From JBCDJG01 sp038748065 (GTDB lineage Bacteria; Pseudomonadota; Gammaproteobacteria; Pseudomonadales; Halieaceae), in NCBI GenBank assembly GCA_038748065.1, contig JBCDJG010000008.1:61148-125147 (forward strand): a stretch of DNA of 64,000 nt, given 5' to 3'. Positions 8,720 through 16,464 of this stretch are shown here, piece after piece (the first letter of the stretch is position 1; each line of letters opens with the position of its first letter). A model generated the notes under the pieces. It made no database searches. It was not told the DNA's origin and was given only the letters and a program-made list of their open reading frames with translations. The position numbers were made by a program, and so were the translations under genes.

Positions 8720-9553
8720 CTAGACAGCAGGGCTAAGCCCGTGATCCACATAACCCAGTGCGGCGAGCCGCTCGAGCTGCGCCGAACTAAAATCGTCCTG
8801 CCAGGGTTTTTGCCGATAGCGACCCACTGATGACGGCGATTTAACCAAGCCCGCGAGGCGATCCAGCTCACTCTCACCTGCCGGAATTGCCAAAAATCCC
8901 AGTATACGAGCGATTTCCTGCCGGGGTTCTTCACAAAGATCCTCAAAGCGAATCACCAACATGCGGCCGTTCATTCGCTCGGCGGCAACCTCGCGGGCAC
9001 GTTCGTTCGCGCGCAGCCAATATTCCAACATGACTTGCGGCGCCACCGAATCATCTTCCACGTAACGCAGCTCAACGCCCAGGCTCGGGCCCCAGTTCTT
9101 GACCTGGTTCTGATTGCCTGAGTAGGCCATGTCCATGCCGTTACGCACGAGGTGCAGGTACTGGAAACCCGGGAAAAAATCAGCTAACTCTGCAAGCCAG
9201 TGAAAGGTGCCGGGCACCTTCCAGCCAGCGCGGCCAGCAAGGCCCAGGTTTTCGCGCCGGGCGAGCAACAGGCCTTCAAAGGCATGAAGAATATTAGGTA
9301 ACAGCGTGTCTCGCCCGTGCTTTGCCAACATCGTCGGTGACAGCAGCTTTTGCCAGGGCGGCCATTCGTAGGCATCACCCGCTTCATTCAATGGGCTGGC
9401 CATGGCGACACCGGCCTGGGAGAGAATTTGCAGAAGCAGCCGGGTACCGCTGCCGCCTACGGCGCCGACGCCAATAGGATCAGGAAGGAGGCTGGCCGAC
9501 GTGCCGCGGTAACTGCAATCGCCATCCAGAACTGCTTGATAAGCCGGTAGCAT
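8720..9553 (-). CDS. Sulfotransferase family protein
   Basis: 277 residues. The PAPS-binding loop is GVGAVGGSGTRLLLQ near residues 30-44, and a second nucleotide contact is LHLVRNGMDMAYSGNQNQ near residue 140, both typical of the bacterial Sulfotransfer_3 group. It would transfer sulfate from PAPS to a small acceptor. The gene lies 132 nt downstream of the ferredoxin and P450 genes on the same strand, so the acceptor could be a hydroxylated product of that P450. This link is inference from position only. Confidence 0.75.
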   Translation of the reverse strand: MLPAYQAVLDGDCSYRGTSASLLPDPIGVGAVGGSGTRLLLQILSQAGVAMASPLNEAGDAYEWPPWQKLLSPTMLAKHGRDTLLPNILHAFEGLLLARRENLGLAGRAGWKVPGTFHWLAELADFFPGFQYLHLVRNGMDMAYSGNQNQVKNWGPSLGVELRYVEDDSVAPQVMLEYWLRANERAREVAAERMNGRMLVIRFEDLCEEPRQEIARILGFLAIPAGESELDRLAGLVKSPSSVGRYRQKPWQDDFSSAQLERLAALGYVDHGLSPAV

Positions 9554-9685
9554 GTGTAAGACAACAGAGCAGGACCTGGTGAAGTGCGTCGCATTTTACT
9601 CGCTCAGGGTATTGGCTACCACCATGACAGCTGCCGGCCGCGGGCGCGAGGCAGGCTGACATCTGCGCGCGAGCAGCCCCGTCGC

Positions 9686-9904
9686 CTAATCGACCTCTAT
9701 AAGACGGATCACCCGGTTTGGACAGTAATCGACAGCGTCTTGAACTTTTTCCCGCAGTGCATCGCCCGGCCTGGCCGTCTTGACTTTAACCTTCGGATAG
9801 CCGGTGTCCATCTCCACGACCTCGAACACCTCGGGGCACTCTTCGGTGCAGACACCGTGACCCTGACACAGCATCATATCGACCTTGATGCGATACCCAG
9901 CCAT
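9686..9904 (-). CDS. Ferredoxin of the P450-associated single-cluster type
   Basis: 72 residues. The cluster motif reads CQGHGVCTEECPEVF with a final YCPNRVI: the second usual Cys is His, as in the [3Fe-4S] or His-ligated [4Fe-4S] ferredoxins that feed bacterial cytochromes P450. It begins 9 nt after the P450 stop on the same strand, so the pair is translated together and this protein is the likely electron donor for that P450. The order P450 then ferredoxin matches the CYP51-ferredoxin pair known in Mycobacterium. Confidence 0.92.
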   Translation of the reverse strand: MAGYRIKVDMMLCQGHGVCTEECPEVFEVVEMDTGYPKVKVKTARPGDALREKVQDAVDYCPNRVIRLIEVD

Positions 9905-9913
9905 ATTGGACTC

Positions 9914-11290
9914 CTAGGCGCTCCGCTTTCGATACTTGAGCACGCAGGGCTCCGCCGGCCGCAGGATCAGTGAAGGCATGATCTCGGCGTAGGTCTCGGA
10001 TGGCCCGGCGAGTTCAAACTCATACTGACTGAGCAAGACCGAGAAAATCACCTTGACCTGCAGCATCGCAAAGGCATTGCCGACGCACTTGCGCTGGCCG
10101 CCGCCGAAGGGGATGAGTGCGAAGGGGTTTTCCGGGTTCGGGCGATAGGGGTCGAAGGTCTCGGCATCGGGGAACTCGGCATCCAGGCGGTGCGCAACGT
10201 AAGGGCAAAGCATGACATTTTTGCCCTTCTCAATGATGTGGCCCTTATATTCGAAGTCCTCAATAACTCGCCGTGTGATGGTATTAAGCGGCGGATGTAC
10301 GCGTAGGGTCTCGCGGATAAAGCCGTCCATCAGCTTCATACGGCGCAGGGATTTCACATCCAGATCGCCCTCCGCCTGCTCATGCGCCTGCTCAATTTCA
10401 GCAACCAGTTCAGCGGCCAACCCAGGATTGCGCGCCAGTTCTACCAGAACCCAGGCCGCCGTGTTGGCGCTGGTGTGGTGACCCGCGAACATAAACCACA
10501 CAATCATGCCGGCGATCTCGCGCGTTAAAAGATGCCTGCCGTCAGCATAGGTCGCATCCATGTACACCTGGAGGAGATCGGGGTGCACTTCCTTATTTGA
10601 ACGACGTCGCTCTACCCGTTCGGAGATCAACTCTTCGAGTCGAGCGCGCGCTGCGTCGCGCGCCTCGTACGCCGCCTTCTGTGCATTGGGGTCCTGCAGG
10701 CCCGCTGCGTCCGCCGCCGCGCCCAGCGTGTGATAGAGGTCCGAAAACTCTTCTGTCAAGGAATAGCGAAAATCAGAGCCCAGCAGGCAGTGTGTCGACG
10801 TCTTGATAGTAAGATCGGTAAAGCCCTCATAGAAATCCATCTCACCGGCTTCATCCCAGTGCGACACCCAGTCGCGCACCTCGCGCGCGATAATTGGCGC
10901 ATAGTGATTCATCTTTTCGCTGGACAGTCCGCGAGAGTGCATGCGCAGCTGCTGCCGCTCGACATCCAAGGGCGCGCCGTACTGAATGCCCTTACCAAAG
11001 ATGGGCACCATGAACTGATAGGCCTCACGCGCGCAGACCTTCTCATCGTCAACACGGAAAACGGCCTCGTGAGCTTCTGGCCCCACCATGAGCACCGTAT
11101 TGATGCCCCCCATGTCGAACTCCGCCAGCTCTCCACATTCCTTGTACGCTCTCTGCAGGAAATACGCCGGGTGCTCGCAGAACTCGGGGAAATGCCCACC
11201 CGCTTCAGGGGCCAGAGCTCCGCTCACAAAGGGCAGGCCACCGGCGCGGACTGCCGTTGCGTCTTTAGTACTCATATCGGTAGCACTCAT
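9914..11290 (-). CDS. Cytochrome P450, CYP51-like
   Basis: 458 residues, soluble. The I-helix motif is MFAGHHTSANTAAW, the ExxR motif RETLRVHPP, and the haem loop FGGGQRKCVGNAFAM with Cys402 as the thiolate ligand. The HHTS form of the I-helix, the RLHPPL-like stretch and the C-terminal IFSVLL-YEFE segment resemble bacterial sterol 14-demethylases (CYP51), and a His-type ferredoxin follows as in the mycobacterial locus. The exact substrate cannot be settled: a sterol, terpenoid or fatty acid oxidation is possible. The TetR gene diverges 96 bp away, and an inverted repeat in the gap implies TetR control. Two ATG codons at the N-terminus are possible starts. Confidence 0.9.
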   Translation of the reverse strand: MSATDMSTKDATAVRAGGLPFVSGALAPEAGGHFPEFCEHPAYFLQRAYKECGELAEFDMGGINTVLMVGPEAHEAVFRVDDEKVCAREAYQFMVPIFGKGIQYGAPLDVERQQLRMHSRGLSSEKMNHYAPIIAREVRDWVSHWDEAGEMDFYEGFTDLTIKTSTHCLLGSDFRYSLTEEFSDLYHTLGAAADAAGLQDPNAQKAAYEARDAARARLEELISERVERRRSNKEVHPDLLQVYMDATYADGRHLLTREIAGMIVWFMFAGHHTSANTAAWVLVELARNPGLAAELVAEIEQAHEQAEGDLDVKSLRRMKLMDGFIRETLRVHPPLNTITRRVIEDFEYKGHIIEKGKNVMLCPYVAHRLDAEFPDAETFDPYRPNPENPFALIPFGGGQRKCVGNAFAMLQVKVIFSVLLSQYEFELAGPSETYAEIMPSLILRPAEPCVLKYRKRSA

Positions 11291-11317
11291 GCGGGACTCC
11301 CGGGCTCAAGGCCAAGC

Positions 11318-11343
11318 AAAAACATTTCACTACAAATCTTTTA
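11318..11343. promoter_or_regulatory. Candidate TetR operator between the P450 and TetR genes
   Basis: AAAAACATTT, a 6-nt spacer, then AAATCTTTTA: an imperfect inverted repeat (8 of 10 positions symmetric). The same arms with the same spacer, but perfect, occur at 39450-39475 before the luciferase-like monooxygenase gene. Location in the gap of a TetR divergon makes it the probable autoregulatory site. Confidence 0.6.
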
Positions 11344-11386
11344 GCAGTATAATTTCGAGCCTGACCTCACAGCAAGGAAGGTCAGT

Positions 11387-12076
11387 ATGAACACTGCCAT
11401 GGTACAAATAAATCTGCTGTGGCGCTCCGTTAACCGTCAGGGTACCCGCGGCATGCCTGTTAAACCGGCTCCTTCTACTTCAGATATAGATGCTCTCGGG
11501 CGTCAGGCTGCCAAGAGCAAAGCCACCCAGGATGCCATTCTCCGCGCGGTCATTGGGCTAATCAATGAGGAGGGCTTCGCCGCCGCCAGTTCCACGCGCA
11601 TTGCTAAACGCGCAGGTGTGACCTGGGGCGCGGTACAGCACCATTTCGGCAGTAAGGAAGACATTCTCGAGGAGGTGCTACAACTCTCACACAGCAAGTT
11701 TCACGAAACGCTGAGCGCCAAGCGCTTTACCACAGGTAGCGCAGACGGCCGCGTATCGAAGTATATCGATGCGGCCTGGCAGCACTACCAGGGCGAGGAA
11801 TACATGGCGACCCTGGAAATCCTGCTCGCCACCCGGGGCCACGGCAAGGATTACCACGATCTTTCCATTAGCAGCAGCCGGGCTCAGCATCTGGCCCTCG
11901 GCCGTCGCATTTTCCACGACAGCAAAGCCTCAGACAAAAAGCTGGGAGAAGCCATTTATATCGTGCACTGCATGCTGACGGGCATCCTGGTTGAAATGGC
12001 GCTCGAGCCTGACAGCTTTGGCGCTGGGGTCTTCATTAAACACACCAAGCGTGTCGTGTCAGAGCTGCTGTACTGA
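11387..12076 (+). CDS. TetR family transcriptional regulator
   Basis: 229 residues. AAGGAAGG lies shortly before the ATG at 11387, supporting this start. A helix-turn-helix domain spans residues about 45-95: KATQDAILRAVIGLINEEGFAAASSTRIAKRAGVTWGAVQHHFGSKEDILEEVL, the classic TetR pattern with HHFGSKED. The C-terminal ligand-binding half is all helical. The gene diverges from the CYP51-like P450 gene and probably represses it through the repeat at 11318. Because the same repeat sits at 39450, the luciferase-like monooxygenase operon is a likely second target. The inducer is unknown. Confidence 0.9.
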   Translation: MNTAMVQINLLWRSVNRQGTRGMPVKPAPSTSDIDALGRQAAKSKATQDAILRAVIGLINEEGFAAASSTRIAKRAGVTWGAVQHHFGSKEDILEEVLQLSHSKFHETLSAKRFTTGSADGRVSKYIDAAWQHYQGEEYMATLEILLATRGHGKDYHDLSISSSRAQHLALGRRIFHDSKASDKKLGEAIYIVHCMLTGILVEMALEPDSFGAGVFIKHTKRVVSELLY

Positions 12077-12080
12077 AACT

Positions 12081-14066
12081 ATGAGCCATCGTCGAACTTT
12101 CATATACCCTCTTGCTTTCATCTTCGCCCTGACGCTTGCCGCCTGCAGCGCTGACTCAGGCCTCGACTACAGTGGGCCAACAGCGGAGTGGGCACACTTT
12201 GGTGGCGACCAGGGCGGGCAGCGCTACTCACCGCTAAATCAGATAAGGGCTGAGAACGTCGGAAAGCTGGAGATCGCCTGGGTATACAACACGGGGGACG
12301 TATCCGCCGGCGCCGAAACACACGGCCCGACAGCCTTTCAGGCAACGCCCCTGGTGGTAGACGACAGCATGTACGTCTGCACCCCTTTCAGTCGGGTCAT
12401 CGCACTGCACCCGGAAACTGGCGAAGAGCAATGGACCTTCGATCCCAAGGCTGACCTGAGCGGCATCTACACCCCCACCTGCCGCGGCGTTGCCTATTGG
12501 CGAGGCTCTGGCGAAGAGCCCTGCAGCCGAAGAATCCTGACTACCACGCTGGACGCGCGGCTGATTGCACTCGACGCCGGCAGCGGCGAAGTCTGCCGCG
12601 GCTTCGGCACGAACGGTGAAGTCAACCTGCTGAACAACCTCGGCGATATCCGCCTAGCAGAGTACTATCCGACCTCTGCTCCTTTAGTCATCAACGATCT
12701 CGTGGTGACAGGCGCTTTCGTGATGGATGGCCAGCGCGTAGATGCACCGCCCGGCGTGGTCCGCGCCTTTGACGTTAGGACGGGGGAACTGCGCTGGGCC
12801 TTTGACCCTGTGCCGCCTGATATGGACCCGGTGACTGCTGAGGAGGCCATTGCCGGCGCTGATTTTACTCGAGCAACACCTAACACCTGGGGCACGATTT
12901 CTGCCGACGCAGAACGCGGCATCGTCTTCCTCCCCACCGGCGGTTCCCAGCCGGATCACTACGGTGGTAGCGAGCGCGGCAATATGGACACACTCGGCAC
13001 CTCCGTGATCGCGCTGGAAGCCCGCAGCGGCGAACGCATCTGGCACTTTCAAACGGTGCACCATGACCTCTGGGACTGGGACGTAGCCGCGCAGCCGGTG
13101 ACTTTTGAGCACAAGGGTGCCACGCCGGGACTGATTGCGGCGACCAAAATGGGCCATATCTTTTTGTTGCACCGGGAAACCGGCCAGCCCTTGTTCCCAG
13201 TGGAAGAGCGTCCGGTACCAGCAACACGGGTTCCCGGCGAGTATTCCGCGGCGACACAACCCTTCCCGACTCTGCCCGCACCACTTCATCCCGCCGCATT
13301 GACTGAAGACGACATCTGGGGCGTCTTTCCCGGGGACCGGGACGCCTGCCTGGAACGCTTCCGGGAGTTTAACTACCAGGGCATCTTTACGCCGCCTCCG
13401 CTCAACGGTACCGCATTACTCTGGCCCGGTATCGGTGGCGGCGTGAACTGGGGCTCAGTCTCGGTCAATCCAGACACTAATATCATGCTGGTTAACTCCA
13501 TGCGTGTGCCCTACACCGTTAAGCTCATCCCTCGAGAGAATGCGGACACCCTCGACGGCAGCGACCTGGTCGGCGCGAATCCGCAGGAGGGCACAGACTA
13601 CGTAGTGATCCGCGGCAGCTTCCTCTCTCCCAACAATACGCCCTGCACGGCTCCGCCCTGGGGCGTGCTCACGGCCATCGACCTCGATAGCGGGGCGACT
13701 CTCTGGGAGCAGCCATTGGGCAACCTGGAGACACTGTCGCCTCTCGGCGTGGGTCGCTTTCTGGATTGGGGCACGCCCAACACCGGCGGCACACTGCAAA
13801 CTGCGAGTGGACTGGTATTCGTTGCCGCTACCCTGGATGGTTATATTCGCGCCTTCGATACCGTGAGTGGCGAGCGGCTCTGGCAGCAAAAGCTGCCCGC
13901 ACCCGCTCAGGCCACGCCGATCACTTATCGCCTGGGCAAAGACAGCAAGCAATACATCGCCATCGCCGCTGGCGGGCATGGCCCCTTGGCCTACGCCGCC
14001 CTGGGCCCTGAGCGGCTTGGCGAACTGCTGGGCGATGCCATTGTCGCTTTCAAGCTGCCGGATTAG
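12081..14066 (+). CDS. PQQ-dependent dehydrogenase, lipoprotein form
   Basis: 661 residues from the ATG 4 nt after the TetR stop. The leader ends in the lipobox LAACS, so the protein is a periplasmic lipoprotein rather than carrying the five-span membrane domain of Gcd glucose dehydrogenase. The eight-bladed propeller is visible: EWAHFGGDQGGQRYSPLNQI at the start, repeated tryptophan-docking motifs (GEEQWTFDP, GERIWHFQTVHHDLWDWDV, ATLWEQPLG, GERLWQQKLP) and a C-terminal SKQYIAIAAGGHG. This order is that of the membrane-bound glucose/quinate/polyol branch. It oxidises an alcohol or sugar and passes electrons to quinone or cytochrome. Close spacing suggests co-transcription with tetR. Confidence 0.88.
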   Translation: MSHRRTFIYPLAFIFALTLAACSADSGLDYSGPTAEWAHFGGDQGGQRYSPLNQIRAENVGKLEIAWVYNTGDVSAGAETHGPTAFQATPLVVDDSMYVCTPFSRVIALHPETGEEQWTFDPKADLSGIYTPTCRGVAYWRGSGEEPCSRRILTTTLDARLIALDAGSGEVCRGFGTNGEVNLLNNLGDIRLAEYYPTSAPLVINDLVVTGAFVMDGQRVDAPPGVVRAFDVRTGELRWAFDPVPPDMDPVTAEEAIAGADFTRATPNTWGTISADAERGIVFLPTGGSQPDHYGGSERGNMDTLGTSVIALEARSGERIWHFQTVHHDLWDWDVAAQPVTFEHKGATPGLIAATKMGHIFLLHRETGQPLFPVEERPVPATRVPGEYSAATQPFPTLPAPLHPAALTEDDIWGVFPGDRDACLERFREFNYQGIFTPPPLNGTALLWPGIGGGVNWGSVSVNPDTNIMLVNSMRVPYTVKLIPRENADTLDGSDLVGANPQEGTDYVVIRGSFLSPNNTPCTAPPWGVLTAIDLDSGATLWEQPLGNLETLSPLGVGRFLDWGTPNTGGTLQTASGLVFVAATLDGYIRAFDTVSGERLWQQKLPAPAQATPITYRLGKDSKQYIAIAAGGHGPLAYAALGPERLGELLGDAIVAFKLPD

Positions 14067-14078
14067 ACATCGCTACAG

Positions 14079-15125
14079 CTAGAGACCTAAGGCCTCGCGG
14101 TGGGGTAGCAGCATCTTATAATTGTGGGCGATCGCATCAGAGCCCTCACCACCCTGTATCGATGCTGTCTGCAGCTGATTCTTGACCCAGGTGTACTCTG
14201 CCCAGTTGCCACCGCCGGTAACCACGATCTCCATTTCGGCATTTTGCGCGCCCATCGCACTGGCAAGGCCTGAACCAATGGCTGACAGACTGGAAAAGCC
14301 CGCGTCAGGGTTCTCTTCCAGTTCTTTCTGAGCCTCCTCCATACGCTTGGTTAGACGCTCTTGAGCCGCTCGGGTTTTGTCCCTGACCTCTAGCTGGTAT
14401 TTGAGCTGGTCGCGCGTGATACGGCCATCATCGGGAGGCGAGTACGTGGCCGCCGTGGCCTGCTCCATGATCTGCCCCTGGCGCTGCATATAGCCAACCA
14501 CGCCGGACCCTTGCTCACTGAAGGTGCCGCTATCCGGGTTGCCCGCCATGCCATAGGGATCAGGTGACTGCCCCACATTCAACAGGGCGCCTAGACTGGC
14601 ATTGATAATGATCACACCCAGCAGCGATAGAATAAAATGCAGCACGCGCTTGCCGTCCGGCACCGACAGTGCCAGAGGCATAAGCCGATACAAGTAGACC
14701 AGCGACAAAATCCCGCCGGCCAAGGCAAGCAGGGGCCCTATGAAAGGCACAATGAGAGACGCCACACTACCCGCGACCCCGGGAATAGCCGCCAGCGAAA
14801 ACGCTGCAAAGGCATTGCTCGTGTTAGCCGTACCGCCCAGGGCGCCCGCTAATAGCGAGAAAATAAAGGCGCCGATGACTATCCCAAATGCCGCGCTGAC
14901 CAGCGAGAAAATCAAAGTCGAGAAGAAACCACCGCCGAAGGCACCTCCGAAGATGGCGCTAAGAAGCGCAGCCAACACCGCATATACGACGATCAGCGGG
15001 CCGGTTAATAACTTAGCCGTATCCTGCCAGGGTATGCCCTCGGCAAAGTGCTGCTGCCAGGCCTGCACGGGGTCGAGCAGTCCCTGCTTGAACAAACCTA
15101 CGGTGCGTTGTGCGTCCATACTCAT
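14079..15125 (-). CDS. Yip1-domain integral membrane protein
   Basis: 348 residues from the ATG at 15125, which has AAGGA 9 nt before it. An N-terminal QRTVGLFKQGLLDPVQAW stretch precedes five hydrophobic segments between residues about 35 and 180, rich in Gly and Ala, the usual Yip1 bundle. The C-terminal half is soluble and helical (a charged run with DKTRAAQERLTKRMEEAQKELEE likely forms a coiled coil) and ends with HREALGL. No enzymatic motif was seen. It diverges from the PH-like gene at 15271. Function unknown. Confidence 0.7.
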   Translation of the reverse strand: MSMDAQRTVGLFKQGLLDPVQAWQQHFAEGIPWQDTAKLLTGPLIVVYAVLAALLSAIFGGAFGGGFFSTLIFSLVSAAFGIVIGAFIFSLLAGALGGTANTSNAFAAFSLAAIPGVAGSVASLIVPFIGPLLALAGGILSLVYLYRLMPLALSVPDGKRVLHFILSLLGVIIINASLGALLNVGQSPDPYGMAGNPDSGTFSEQGSGVVGYMQRQGQIMEQATAATYSPPDDGRITRDQLKYQLEVRDKTRAAQERLTKRMEEAQKELEENPDAGFSSLSAIGSGLASAMGAQNAEMEIVVTGGGNWAEYTWVKNQLQTASIQGGEGSDAIAHNYKMLLPHREALGL

Positions 15126-15270
15126 CGATACCATTCCTTGTCTGAATCTTCCGGTCGCTTCTCAGTCTAGCGTGCGTAGCGATATCCGCCATCGTTTCGT
15201 AAGTGGCGGCCTACAAGCGTGCTTGCCTATACTGACAACTACATCAAAAAACGACCTGACGTAGGCATTT

Positions 15271-16464
15271 ATGATGACCGATACCCCACCTTCGCCCCTC
15301 ACTCCCTTTCTGCAGCCAGGCGAAGAACTGTTGTGGACCGGCGAGCCCGACCGTGAAGTGATGCTTAAGACACTCGGCAAGCGCAAGCAAGGGCTCTTTG
15401 TACCCCTTGTCGCCGCAGCCGTTGTTGGCATCTTTGTTTGGGCAAACTGGGAAACGGTTGCAGACCTCGAAATCACCGGTCTTCCCGTATCCGCCGATTC
15501 ATTTCTCCCGCTCGTTGGCGCCGCTGCCTTCATCGGTCTGATTTTTTTCCTGCGGCGCGGTTCAGACCGCGGGCACGTCGAATCTCTGTTTTATGGCATC
15601 ACCGATCAACGCGTGCTGATTGTCCGTAAAGCGGAGCTCTACGAAGCGGTTACGCCTGACAAAATGCAATGGGTGAAGCTGGAAGACAGGCTAGGCGCCA
15701 AGGGTCATCACGACATTATCTGGGACAAACGCCGCATCCCGGGATCACAGGAAAATCCGACACCGCTGCAAATCGAGCAATCAAGGATTGGTTTCAAGGC
15801 GCTCGCGGATGGCCCGGCCGTTATGGCGCAAATCGAGGCGTGGCGGGATAAACACCGCGCCGCTGCCGATCAAGTCGCGCGTGCGGCGCTCGAGGCACTC
15901 GAGTCGGATCCCGGCCACCCTCGCCTTGCGCACCCGCGCCTTTCTTTTTCCCTACCCACGCCGGCTGGCTGGGAGGTCACTGTCAGGATAAAAAAGGTTG
16001 TGTTTGGCAAAACGGGTGTCGATCTGAATGCTGACAAATGGACATCCCCAGAGCGCACCGGGGATTGGAACGTCATCCGGCTGCGCAATGTCGCGGCGAA
16101 TGCCGAGGTGATGTTGGAGGTGGCTGAGAGCAAACCGGTCGCCACCTATGATTCAATGGCAGACCCTAGCGTTCCGGGCTTCATCAAAAAGGTGATGCAG
16201 GTTGTGGATAGCGATAAGCACGTAACCCTCAACGGGCTCGATGGATTTCGCGTGGATGTCGCGCTGAGTGGTGCAGGCCAAACCGAAATGGCGCTTGGCC
16301 AGAGCTCAGACCTGGTAAAAAGCACCATGCGCCAGTACGTGTTCCACGACGGCATGTTCCAGTACTACATGACGGCCACCTGGCCCAGCGATAACGACAC
16401 GCAGGCTGCGACCTGCCAGGCCATCATGGATCGGGTCAGCTGGTGCCCCACCCTGACCGCGTGA
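15271..16464 (+). CDS. Membrane protein with bacterial-PH-like N-terminus and PsbP-like C-terminus
   Basis: 397 residues. Residues 5-25 read PSPLTPFLQPGEELLWTGEP, then two membrane spans (about 50-70 and 85-95) and YGITDQRVLIVRKAELYEAV, the arrangement of bacterial PH domains and of PuhB-type proteins. The C-terminal half (from about 225) has SLPTPAGWEV and a long alpha/beta stretch resembling PsbP/DUF1795 folds. No function can be named. The TonB receptor start overlaps this gene's stop by 4 nt (GTGA), so the two are translated together. Confidence 0.6.
   Translation: MMTDTPPSPLTPFLQPGEELLWTGEPDREVMLKTLGKRKQGLFVPLVAAAVVGIFVWANWETVADLEITGLPVSADSFLPLVGAAAFIGLIFFLRRGSDRGHVESLFYGITDQRVLIVRKAELYEAVTPDKMQWVKLEDRLGAKGHHDIIWDKRRIPGSQENPTPLQIEQSRIGFKALADGPAVMAQIEAWRDKHRAAADQVARAALEALESDPGHPRLAHPRLSFSLPTPAGWEVTVRIKKVVFGKTGVDLNADKWTSPERTGDWNVIRLRNVAANAEVMLEVAESKPVATYDSMADPSVPGFIKKVMQVVDSDKHVTLNGLDGFRVDVALSGAGQTEMALGQSSDLVKSTMRQYVFHDGMFQYYMTATWPSDNDTQAATCQAIMDRVSWCPTLTA

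Noticed and set aside
11991..12080. Upstream extension of the PQQ dehydrogenase
   Set aside because: It would run through the end of the TetR gene; starting at 12081 gives a proper lipoprotein signal.
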